A stretch of 8,767 nt of DNA from Candidatus Vogelbacteria bacterium (GTDB lineage: Bacteria; Patescibacteriota; Minisyncoccia; Phycocordibacterales; XYD1-FULL-46-19). The first letter of the stretch is position 1, and every line of letters begins with the position of its first letter. Shown here piece by piece: positions 1 to 5,767 of the stretch. Under the pieces are notes generated by a model. That model searched no databases. It had not been told where the DNA came from and was given only the letters and a program-made list of their open reading frames with translations. A program made the position numbers and the translations under genes. The DNA lies in NCBI GenBank assembly GCA_011049365.1, contig DSBD01000011.1, positions 1-8,767 of the forward strand. Reading direction: 5' to 3'.

Positions 1-72
1 CCCGAAGGCGAAGGCGAACCCGAAGGCGAAGGCGAACCCGAAGGCGAAGGCGAACCCGAAGGCGAAGGCGAA
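1..72 (+). repeat. Four perfect tandem copies of an 18-bp unit coding Pro-Glu-Gly-Glu-Gly-Glu
   Basis: The unit cccgaaggcgaaggcgaa is repeated four times without a mismatch, starting at the first base, so the array probably continues to the left. Each unit is six codons and keeps the reading frame of the gene that runs to 366. It encodes a Pro/Glu/Gly linker, acidic and probably unstructured, in front of an Ig-like domain. Such linkers are typical of large bacterial surface proteins. The window starting exactly inside a perfect repeat is what an assembly break at a repeat would look like. Confidence 0.95.
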
Positions 73-366
73 CCCCCTCCGTTTCAAGCGACATTGTCGC
101 TTGACGCCGACGAATATACAGTCGGCGATACGCTTCTAGCTACCTGGGAAGTGTTTGGTGGCATAGCACCCTACACGATGGTACTCAAAATTCCTGGGTT
201 TGGACCAATGGTTCAAACGGGTGAGACTGACGGCATTTATGCCATGTCAGTTATCCTCACTACTCCGACTGACGGCTCGGTTCGAGTCCTCCTCCGCATC
301 ACTGATGCGGAGAGTATGATAGTTGACGAGGAGGTGTGGATTGTTATCCATGCCTCTGATGATTGA
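1..366 (+). CDS. C-terminal end of a surface protein: PEGEGE linker plus Ig/PKD-like domain (5' partial)
   Basis: The frame is open from base 1 to a TGA at 364-366, giving 121 residues with no N-terminus in view. A TTG at 94 could be taken as a start, but the same frame runs through the upstream repeats, so I treat the gene as continuing off the left edge. Residues 1-24 are four PEGEGE units, followed by a Pro-Pro-Pro hinge. About 90 residues then look like a beta-sandwich of Ig or PKD type, with a strand-turn pattern around DEYTVGDTLLATWEV, then GGIAPYT, and late hydrophobic strands ending VWIVIH. Its role is probably extracellular, adhesive or structural; there is no visible anchor. The protein stops just after the domain, followed by a terminator. 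The DNA is much richer in GC than the rest of the window (33/60 at 121-180 and 35/60 at 241-300, against 22/60 at 1501-1560). This suggests foreign origin or a chimeric join. The exact domain family is not assignable by eye. Confidence 0.8.
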   Translation, partial: PEGEGEPEGEGEPEGEGEPEGEGEPPPFQATLSLDADEYTVGDTLLATWEVFGGIAPYTMVLKIPGFGPMVQTGETDGIYAMSVILTTPTDGSVRVLLRITDAESMIVDEEVWIVIHASDD

Positions 367-386
367 TTTTGCTTGTCTTGTCTCAC

Positions 387-421
387 AACCCCCCTTTGAG
401 CTTTTATGCCGGAGGGGGGTT
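387..421 (+). terminator. Strong intrinsic-type terminator after the GC-rich gene
   Basis: AACCCCCC (387-394) pairs with GGGGGGTT (414-421). The stem continues with T395-A413, two G-T wobbles and G398-C410, for 12 pairs around an 11-nt loop. The following bases (422-440) are A/T only, including a run of five T at 427-431. It lies 21 bases after the stop of the upstream gene, and base composition changes immediately downstream. It is the only convincing terminator in the window. Confidence 0.75.
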
Positions 422-540
422 AAATATTTTTAAATATATTGAACTATTGCTTTTTTATTTAATATGTGGTAGTAATACGAGAGTAATTATAAACCAAAAA
501 AGGTCGAAATTTTAACAAAATATTTGATAAATAAAATATT
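422..540. other. AT-rich intergenic spacer before the secreted PKD/FnIII gene
   Basis: No convincing ORF, RNA gene or SD sequence is visible. The best promoter guess is a TG-A-TAAATA element at 525-533, which is a poor match to an extended -10. It would put the transcript start about at the ATG at 541. A TTAACA at 512-517 resembles a -35 but is too close to pair with it. The promoter call is weak. Confidence 0.35.
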
Positions 541-1158
541 ATGAAAAGTAAAGTTTTTTCAGCCATTGCTTTGGCAATAATGATTTTAATGGTTATTCCA
601 GTTGCTTCTTTAGCCGCTGGTATAAACGTTAGTATTTCACAGCCAGCTGATGATGCTCAACTTTTACTGGGAGAAAGCACTACTTTTGAAGCTCAAGCTA
701 CCGGTGGAGACCCTACTACTTATGACTATAATTGGATATGGGGAGATGGTACTTCTATTAACACTGAAAATACTACTATTAGTAAAATTTATAACTCTTT
801 GGGAGTTAAGGTAGTTACTTTAAGTGTTACTGATATGGATGGTAATTCTGGTTCAGCTTCAATTTCTGTTAATGTAGTTGAATCTGCTGATGTATTAGCT
901 GTTAGTAATATACAAGTAACTAATATTACTACCAATAGTGCTACTATCACTTGGACCACTAATCATCCAGCTACCAGTCGAGTTATTTATGATGTAATTT
1001 CTCGACCAACCATAGATCCAGAGGATAAACCTAATCATGGTTATGCTTATTCAACTCAAACTTCCAGTGAGTTAACAACTGACCATAGTGTTACTTTGAC
1101 CGGTTTGTCAGCTAACACCACTTACTATTTCCGAGTAATTTCTACTAGAGAGATATAA
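541..1158 (+). CDS. Secreted protein with one PKD and one (incomplete) fibronectin type III domain
   Basis: A 205-residue protein, probably exported and acting at the cell surface or outside the cell. Residues 1-26 are a clear Sec signal peptide: Lys at 2 and 4, a hydrophobic core from about 7 to 23, and an Ala-rich cleavage site near SLAA|G. Residues about 29-112 form a PKD domain with the family hallmark WIWGDG (65-70) and a late strand VVTLSVTDMDG. Residues about 118-202 match FnIII, including NITTNSATITWTT, ATSRVIYD and the F-strand TTYYFRVIS. The protein then ends at STREI, so the final G strand, usually followed by more domains, is missing. There is no LPxTG motif, C-terminal membrane helix or sorting tail. 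No SD precedes the ATG. The next gene, murB, starts 48 bases later. It could be a naturally short adhesin or a truncated remnant of a longer multidomain protein. The precise function is unknown. Confidence 0.85.
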   Translation: MKSKVFSAIALAIMILMVIPVASLAAGINVSISQPADDAQLLLGESTTFEAQATGGDPTTYDYNWIWGDGTSINTENTTISKIYNSLGVKVVTLSVTDMDGNSGSASISVNVVESADVLAVSNIQVTNITTNSATITWTTNHPATSRVIYDVISRPTIDPEDKPNHGYAYSTQTSSELTTDHSVTLTGLSANTTYYFRVISTREI

Positions 1159-1167
1159 GTTGTTTGG

Positions 1168-1185
1168 CTCAAATTTTAATTTGAG
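1168..1185. repeat. Short inverted repeat between the PKD/FnIII gene and murB
   Basis: CTCAAATT and AATTTGAG are perfect inverted copies separated by TT; as RNA this would be about 7 pairs around a 4-base loop. It starts 9 bases after the upstream stop and 39 bases before the murB ATG. No T-run follows on the + strand, so it is at best a weak terminator or an mRNA-end stabiliser. It could also be an operator; nothing decides between these. Confidence 0.4.
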
Positions 1186-1206
1186 TTATCATATCCTGCA
1201 AGGGGT

Positions 1207-2154
1207 ATGAAAAAAACACTTGAAAAATATTTTTCAGGAATGAAGTTGGATTATAATATAGTCCCCCAGACCACTTTTGGTCTCGGGGGCTATATTCGTT
1301 ATTATCTACCAGTTAAAACAACTGAAGATTTTGTTAATGCTATTAAAAAGACCCAAAAACATAAAATTCCTTTTAGAGTTTTAGCTGGTGGTTCTAATGT
1401 TATTTTTCCTGAAAACTTTGATAAATTATTAATTCATTTTTTACCAAGTAATGATGAACTTAAAACCATCATTGAAAACAATAGTATTTTAACTGAAGCT
1501 AATGTATCATTAAATAAATTGGTTGAGATTTCTGTCGCCAAAGGTCTAGAGGGCTTGGAATCTTTAATTGATATTCCCGGAACTATTGGTGGGGGGATTG
1601 TTGGTAATGCCGGGGCTTATGGTCAGTCTATAAGTGATTGTATTGATTGGGTAGAGGTTTTTGATGGAGAAGGTATAAAAAAGATGAGTAATGAAGAATG
1701 TCTTTTTGATTATCGTGATAGTATTTTTAAGAAAAAAAATCTTTTTGTCATTCGGGCCGGTTTTAAATTTGAAAAAGGAGACAAGGAAATAATAAAAAAA
1801 AGAGCTGAAGATATAAAAATAGCTAGGCGACTTAAATATAAAAAAGGCCTTCGTTGTCCGGGTAGTTTTTTTAAAAATGTTTTGATTGATAATATTTCTC
1901 AAGAATCGTTAAAATTGATAGATAAAGATAAAATTATTAACAATCGTTTGCCAGCCGGCTATCTTTTGGAAGAATCAGGAGCTAAGGGTAGAAGTTGTGG
2001 TGATATTTTTGTCTCAGATTTTCATTCCAATGTTTTGATTAATAAAGGTCAAGGCACCTATACCCAAGTAAAGACTTTAGCTGAAGAACTTAAAAGAGCA
2101 GTTGAAAATAAATTTGGTATTCTACTGGAAGAAGAAGTCAGATATATGCTATAA
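1207..2154 (+). CDS. murB: UDP-N-acetylmuramate dehydrogenase (UDP-N-acetylenolpyruvoylglucosamine reductase)
   Basis: This is the FAD enzyme that uses NADPH to reduce UDP-GlcNAc-enolpyruvate to UDP-MurNAc, the second committed step of peptidoglycan precursor synthesis, in the cytoplasm. The length, 315 residues, is normal for the family. Visible motifs are the N-terminal TTFGLGG (22-28); the FAD-binding AGGSNVIF (60-67); IPGTIGGGIVGNAGAYG (123-139); YRDSIFK (169-175), whose Arg170 matches the active-site Arg; CPGSFFKN (217-224), with Ser220 as the likely proton donor; and the C-terminal EEEV with Glu310 as the matching active-site Glu. The start is uncertain. ATG 1207 has AAGGGG only one base upstream, too close for a normal SD, and a second ATG at 1240 has AGGA directly before it. 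I keep 1207 because both starts lie before the first conserved motif and 1207 is the longer. A strong hairpin lies in codons 17-30. The gene is AT-rich like its right-hand neighbours, and gatB begins 9 bases after its stop. Confidence 0.95.
   Translation: MKKTLEKYFSGMKLDYNIVPQTTFGLGGYIRYYLPVKTTEDFVNAIKKTQKHKIPFRVLAGGSNVIFPENFDKLLIHFLPSNDELKTIIENNSILTEANVSLNKLVEISVAKGLEGLESLIDIPGTIGGGIVGNAGAYGQSISDCIDWVEVFDGEGIKKMSNEECLFDYRDSIFKKKNLFVIRAGFKFEKGDKEIIKKRAEDIKIARRLKYKKGLRCPGSFFKNVLIDNISQESLKLIDKDKIINNRLPAGYLLEESGAKGRSCGDIFVSDFHSNVLINKGQGTYTQVKTLAEELKRAVENKFGILLEEEVRYML
1257..1294 (+). other. 16-bp GC-rich hairpin inside the 5' part of murB
   Basis: The arms pair as TATAG/CTATA (1257-1261 with 1290-1294), CCCCC/GGGGG (1263-1267 with 1285-1289), A1268-T1283 and GACCA/TGGTC (1269-1273 with 1278-1282). 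The loop is CTTT and there are two single-base bulges (T1262, C1284). The stem spans codons 17-30, around the conserved TTFGLGG motif, in a gene that is otherwise AT-rich. It begins 51 bases after the annotated start. It might slow translation or transcription early in murB; that role is inferred. Confidence 0.6.
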
Positions 2155-2155
2155 T
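2147..2155 (+). promoter_or_regulatory. Extended -10 promoter (TGCTATAAT) at the end of murB, driving gatB
   Basis: A perfect extended -10 (TGN plus TATAAT) overlaps the last murB codon and its stop. No good -35 is visible at the usual spacing, which extended -10 promoters tolerate. Transcription starting about 7 bases downstream would begin at about 2162, one or two bases before the gatB ATG at 2164, giving an essentially leaderless mRNA. Confidence 0.55.
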
Positions 2156-2163
2156 CCAGCGGT

Positions 2164-3564
2164 ATGGAAAAAGAATTACAACCAACTATTGGCTTAGAAA
2201 TTCATGCTGAACTTCTGACTAAAAGTAAGATGTTCTGTTCTTGTGCCAATATTTCTGATGAAAAAGAGCCGAATAAAAATATTTGTCCAATTTGTCTTGG
2301 TCATCCGGGAGTTTTGCCGGTTATTAACAAAGAAGCCGTTAGACAGATTTTGAGGGTTGGTTTGGCTATTGGAGGCAAACTGGCTGATTTTAGTGAATTT
2401 GATCGAAAAAACTATTTTTATCCTGATATTCCTAAAGGTTATCAGGTTAGTCAATTTAAATATCCTTTAGTTTCTGGCGGTTCTTTGCTTGATGTGCCGA
2501 TAACCAGAATTCATTTAGAGGAAGATACAGCGCGCTCACAACATGGTGGTAAGGAGGGGAGTTTAGTTGATTTTAATCGCTCCGGTCTTTGTTTAATGGA
2601 ATTGGTGACCGAACCGGAAATTCATTCTAGTCAGCAAGCTGGTGATTTTGCCAGAGAACTGCAATTATTAATTGGTCTGGAATATTTAAAGTCTTCCGGT
2701 GCTAATATGGAAAAAGGAGAGATGCGGGTTGAGGCCAATATATCGCTTAATATGGGCACTAAGGTAGAAATTAAAAATCTTAATTCTTTTCGAGCTATGG
2801 AAAAGGCCATAGAATATGAAATAAAAAGACAGACTGAAGTATTAGAGCATGGTGACCGGGTAATTCAAGAAACTCGTGGTTGGGATGAGGAAAAACAAGC
2901 AACTTTTTCTCAAAGAAAGAAAGAATTTTCTCATGATTATCGTTATTTCCCAGAACCGGACTTACCAAAGTTGTACATAAGTCAGATAGAAGAATTTAAA
3001 GACTTAGAAAAAACTTTACCGGAATTACCATCAGTTAAAAGGATTAGGTTAATTAAGGATTATGGACTAGCTGAAGATAAAGTGGATGTTCTGGTTCGTC
3101 AGCCATTAATAGCTGATTATTTTGAAAAAGTAGTAGCTAAGTTATCTCAGTCGGAAAAAATATTTTCTTTGGCGGTAAATTATATTATTTCTGATTTGCT
3201 TGGTTTATTAAAAAATTCTGATAATAAATTGCCATCGGTGGATAATTTTGCCGAATTGATTAAAATGATTGAAGCTGGCGAAATATCTTCTCGAGGAGCT
3301 AAGGATATTTTGGCTGAATTAGTTTCTTCCGCAGATAATCCCAGAAAAATAGCTGAAAATAAAGGTCTTTTTCAAAAAAGTGGCGGTGAAGAATTGAATA
3401 AAATAGTTGAAGAAGTAATAGCGGAAAATCCCGATGCGGTTGGTAGTTATAAATCAGGCAATGAGAAAATAGTTCAATTTTTAATTGGTCAGGCGATGAA
3501 AAAAACTCAAGGCTCGGCTAATCCTAAAAGTTTGCAGGAGATATTTAAGAAATATTTGGATTAG
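2164..3564 (+). CDS. gatB: Aspartyl/glutamyl-tRNA(Asn/Gln) amidotransferase subunit B
   Basis: GatB is the tRNA-binding and kinase subunit of the GatCAB complex. It activates Glu on mischarged tRNA-Gln (or Asp on tRNA-Asn) with ATP so that ammonia supplied by GatA can amidate it. The 466 residues are close to the usual length. Motifs seen are the N-terminal GLEIHAEL (10-17) with metal-site residues; a zinc knuckle CSC (25-27) with CPICLGHPG (41-49); FDRKNYFYPDIPKGYQ (79-94); RIHLEEDTARS (115-125); DFNRSGLCLMELVTEP (136-151); VEIKNLNSF (201-209); and HDYRYFPEPDLP (257-268). The C-terminal helical YqeY-like tail (about 320-466) ends with the conserved GQAMKKTQGSANP (442-454). gatA and gatC are not in the window, so the complex must be completed by genes elsewhere. 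No SD precedes the ATG, but an extended -10 box sits just upstream. A 39-base gap separates it from gap. Confidence 0.97.
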   Translation: MEKELQPTIGLEIHAELLTKSKMFCSCANISDEKEPNKNICPICLGHPGVLPVINKEAVRQILRVGLAIGGKLADFSEFDRKNYFYPDIPKGYQVSQFKYPLVSGGSLLDVPITRIHLEEDTARSQHGGKEGSLVDFNRSGLCLMELVTEPEIHSSQQAGDFARELQLLIGLEYLKSSGANMEKGEMRVEANISLNMGTKVEIKNLNSFRAMEKAIEYEIKRQTEVLEHGDRVIQETRGWDEEKQATFSQRKKEFSHDYRYFPEPDLPKLYISQIEEFKDLEKTLPELPSVKRIRLIKDYGLAEDKVDVLVRQPLIADYFEKVVAKLSQSEKIFSLAVNYIISDLLGLLKNSDNKLPSVDNFAELIKMIEAGEISSRGAKDILAELVSSADNPRKIAENKGLFQKSGGEELNKIVEEVIAENPDAVGSYKSGNEKIVQFLIGQAMKKTQGSANPKSLQEIFKKYLD

Positions 3565-3566
3565 GA

Positions 3567-3596
3567 TTGTTTATCTTATTTTTTTTATGTTATAAT
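3567..3596 (+). promoter_or_regulatory. Promoter for the gap-rpiB-rpe-tkt block: extended -10 TGTTATAAT with a possible -35
   Basis: TGTTATAAT at 3588-3596 is a perfect extended -10. TTGTTT at 3567-3572 is a partial -35 at an 18-base spacing, and the spacer is T-rich. The element fills the only sizeable gap (39 bases) in the gene run. The ATG of gap follows 7 bases after the box, so the predicted transcript would have almost no leader. It has the same geometry as the element before gatB. Confidence 0.6.
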
Positions 3597-3603
3597 TAAA
3601 ACA

Positions 3604-4635
3604 ATGGAGCAGAAAACAAAAGTGGCAATTAATGGTTTTGGAAGGATTGGCCGGGCGTTTTTAAAACTGGCTTTAGAAAAGAAAGAGTTAGAAGTAGTAG
3701 CTATTAATGACCTTGGTGATTTAGATAATCTGGCTTATTTATTAAAATATGACTCAGCTTATGGCCGGGCCGATTTTGAAATAGAAACTCAAGACAAGAA
3801 ACTAATAGTAAATGGCCACGAAATTAATTTTATTCAAGAAAAAGATCCGGCCAATCTTCCCTGGAATGATTTAAATGTTGATATAGTAATTGAATCCACC
3901 GGTTTTTTTGAGGAATATTCAAAAGCTGCCGGGCATATAAAAGCCGGAGCTAAAAAGGTGGTTATTTCAGCTCCAGCCAAGGGCGAACCAGCCGATGGTA
4001 TAAATTGTGGGATGGTTCTTCTGGGTATTAATGATAATGATTTAAAAGAACTTCAGATATCCTCCAATGCTTCTTGTACTACTAATGCGATTGGAGCAGT
4101 TATTGCTATTATGAAAGAGTCAGTTGGTGTTAATAAGGCGGTTTTGAATACTATTCATGCCTATACTGCCAGTCAAAAGATAGTAGATAGTCCTGATGCC
4201 GGAGACTGGCGTCGGGGAAGAGCTGGAGCTAATAATGCTATACCTTCAACTACTGGAGCAGCTCGGGCGGTTGGTAAGATAATTACCGATATCGGTGATA
4301 AATTTGACGGCTTAGCGATTAGAATTCCGGTTATCTCCGGTTCTCTGGCTGATGTAACCTTTGTCGCTTCTCGTCCGACAAATGTTGAAGAAATTAATGA
4401 TATTTTTGAGAAAGCGACTCAAGAAGAAAGATGGAAAAATATTTTAGGGGTGACTCGGGAAAAGCTGGTTTCTACGGATATAATAGGTAATACTTTACCA
4501 TCAATAGTAGATTTGTCTTTCACTAAAGTAATTGATGGGGACTTGGTTAAAGTTTTGGCTTGGTATGATAATGAAATGGGCTATACTCGCACCTTAGTAA
4601 ACCATGTCATATTAGCTGGTAAATACTTAAAGTAA
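3604..4635 (+). CDS. gap: Glyceraldehyde-3-phosphate dehydrogenase (phosphorylating, NAD-type)
   Basis: The enzyme converts glyceraldehyde-3-phosphate, NAD+ and phosphate to 1,3-bisphosphoglycerate in the cytoplasm, the entry to lower glycolysis. Its 343 residues are normal. The Rossmann motif NGFGRIGR is at 10-17, and Asp36 in AINDLGD (33-39) is where NAD-specific enzymes carry Asp. The active site SNASCTTN (154-161) has catalytic Cys158, and TIHAYT (183-188) has the partner His185. The C-terminal WYDNEMGYT (320-328) is intact. The stretch around 125-142 is slightly longer than in classical enzymes, and RIPVISGSLADVTF (240-253) replaces the commoner RVPTPNVSVVDLT; both leave the active site intact. 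NAD preference is inferred from Asp36. It is the first gene after the promoter at 3567-3596, and rpiB starts 3 bases after its stop, so the sugar-phosphate genes are probably co-transcribed. Confidence 0.97.
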   Translation: MEQKTKVAINGFGRIGRAFLKLALEKKELEVVAINDLGDLDNLAYLLKYDSAYGRADFEIETQDKKLIVNGHEINFIQEKDPANLPWNDLNVDIVIESTGFFEEYSKAAGHIKAGAKKVVISAPAKGEPADGINCGMVLLGINDNDLKELQISSNASCTTNAIGAVIAIMKESVGVNKAVLNTIHAYTASQKIVDSPDAGDWRRGRAGANNAIPSTTGAARAVGKIITDIGDKFDGLAIRIPVISGSLADVTFVASRPTNVEEINDIFEKATQEERWKNILGVTREKLVSTDIIGNTLPSIVDLSFTKVIDGDLVKVLAWYDNEMGYTRTLVNHVILAGKYLK

Positions 4636-4638
4636 ATT

Positions 4639-5121
4639 ATGAGAATTTATTTAGGTGCTGACCATGCCGGTTATGAATTAAAAGAAAAGATAAAGTTGTG
4701 GTTGAAAGAAAAAAACCATGAAGTTTTTGATGAGGGAGCTTTTACTTTTGATAAAGATGATGATTATCCTGATTTTGTTAAAATAGTAGCTCAACAGGTG
4801 GCGGGTGATTCTGGGTCAATGGGAATAATTTTTGGTGGTTCCGGTCAGGGTGAAGCTATGGCTGTTAATCGTTTTAAGGGTATTAGGGCGGTAGTTTATT
4901 ACGGTCATTCTTTAGAAGTTGTCAGATTATCTCGGGAACATAACAATTCTAATATTTTATCTTTAGGAGCGCGTTTTTTAACCGCTGAAGAAGCTGAAGA
5001 AGTAATAACAATTTGGTTGACGACAAAATTTTCCGGCGACGACAGGCATATTAGACGATTAATAAAAATAGACCAACTTTTGATTGATAATAACAATGAC
5101 GATAATTATGATGATTTTTAA
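4639..5121 (+). CDS. rpiB: Ribose-5-phosphate isomerase B
   Basis: The enzyme interconverts ribose-5-phosphate and ribulose-5-phosphate in the non-oxidative pentose phosphate pathway. The RpiB/LacAB signature is clear: GADHAGYELK (6-15) with Asp8 and His9, DYPDF (42-46), FGGSGQGEAMAVNR (65-78), HNNSN (101-105), LSLGARFL (107-114) and a degenerate phosphate-binding end GDDRHIRRLIKI (133-144). The E. coli-type catalytic Cys before the glycine loop is absent; the position is Gly. Instead Glu72 lies in GSGQGE, as in the mycobacterial type where a Glu acts as the base, so the protein is probably active with the Glu mechanism. The C-terminus has an unusual Asn/Asp-rich tail (149-160) outside the fold. 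There is no SD. It begins 3 bases after gap, and the epimerase gene follows 10 bases later, the next step for ribulose-5-phosphate. LacA/LacB-type sugar isomerases share the fold but fit this context less well. Confidence 0.93.
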   Translation: MRIYLGADHAGYELKEKIKLWLKEKNHEVFDEGAFTFDKDDDYPDFVKIVAQQVAGDSGSMGIIFGGSGQGEAMAVNRFKGIRAVVYYGHSLEVVRLSREHNNSNILSLGARFLTAEEAEEVITIWLTTKFSGDDRHIRRLIKIDQLLIDNNNDDNYDDF

Positions 5122-5131
5122 ATTATTTTAA

Positions 5132-5767
5132 ATGACTAATATTATACCAGCGATATTAGAAAACAATTTTGAAGAGATAAAAAGAAAATTATCAATTTTA
5201 GAGGATTTGAGTGATTGGGCTCAAATTGATATTTCTGATGGTATTTTTACTCCCCGCCGAAGTTGGATGACGGCTGATGACTTGAAAGAAATCACTGGTC
5301 AGATAAAAATAGAAGTTCATTTAATGGTAGATAAGCCGGAAGAATATCTATTTAAATGGTCAGAAGTAGCTGATGCTATAACAGTTCATTGGGAAGCTTT
5401 AAATAGTGAACCAAGTGAATTGATAGAGGCGATTAAGGTTAATAACTGCCGGCCGGGTCTGGCTTTTAATCTTGATACTCCCTTAGAAGAAGCTTATAGA
5501 TATATAGAGGAAGTAAAATTTGTTCAATTGATGGCTATAGAGAAAATTGGTTATCAAGGTCAGGTATTTTCAGATAAAGTTTTAGAGAGAATAAGGGCGG
5601 TAAAGAAAAATTGTCCTAATAGTTTTATTCAGATTGACGGCGGAATTGACTTAGAGACTGGCCAATTATGTCTATCGGCTGGTGCTGATGCTTTAGTTGT
5701 TGGTTCGGCTCTCTGGCAAAATGATTCTATATCGGTTAAACTAAAAGAGTTAAAGAATATAAAATGA
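5132..5767 (+). CDS. rpe: Ribulose-phosphate 3-epimerase family protein (divergent)
   Basis: A 211-residue TIM-barrel protein that should interconvert ribulose-5-phosphate and xylulose-5-phosphate. Recognisable family positions are IIPAIL (4-9), QIDISDG (31-37), EVHLMV (61-66), ITVHWEA (83-89), IQIDGGID (166-173) and the phosphate-gripping end AGADALVVGSAL (183-194). Several signature residues differ. The first metal-ligand His (HVDVMDG in the family) is Gln31, the Ser in PSIL is Ala7, the Met of VMDG is Ser35, and the usual MTVNPGFGGQ loop is MAIEKIGYQGQ (134-144). The other three ligand positions, Asp33, His63 and Asp169, remain. It lies between rpiB and transketolase, exactly where an Rpe belongs, so function is probably retained with altered metal binding. 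A related aldose-phosphate epimerase is an alternative. Its TGA stop overlaps the next ATG by 4 bases (ATGA), suggesting translational coupling. No SD is seen. Confidence 0.82.
   Translation: MTNIIPAILENNFEEIKRKLSILEDLSDWAQIDISDGIFTPRRSWMTADDLKEITGQIKIEVHLMVDKPEEYLFKWSEVADAITVHWEALNSEPSELIEAIKVNNCRPGLAFNLDTPLEEAYRYIEEVKFVQLMAIEKIGYQGQVFSDKVLERIRAVKKNCPNSFIQIDGGIDLETGQLCLSAGADALVVGSALWQNDSISVKLKELKNIK

Noticed and set aside
1..72. Possible CRISPR-like array
   Set aside because: The 18-bp units are directly adjacent with no spacers and keep a protein reading frame, so this is a coding tandem repeat.
1252..1257. TATAAT inside murB as an internal promoter
   Set aside because: It has no TG extension or clear -35, and no start codon follows that would give a sensible protein. 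TATAAT recurs in several coding regions of this AT-rich DNA. I mention it only for its contact with the hairpin.
1564..1902. Open reading frame on the minus strand inside murB
   Set aside because: It lies wholly within a well-supported murB and its protein is low-complexity (Phe/Ile/Lys/Asn-rich), as expected from reading AT-rich coding DNA backwards. The minus-strand frames at 2194-2454, 4905-5096 and 5629-5826 are shadows for the same reason.
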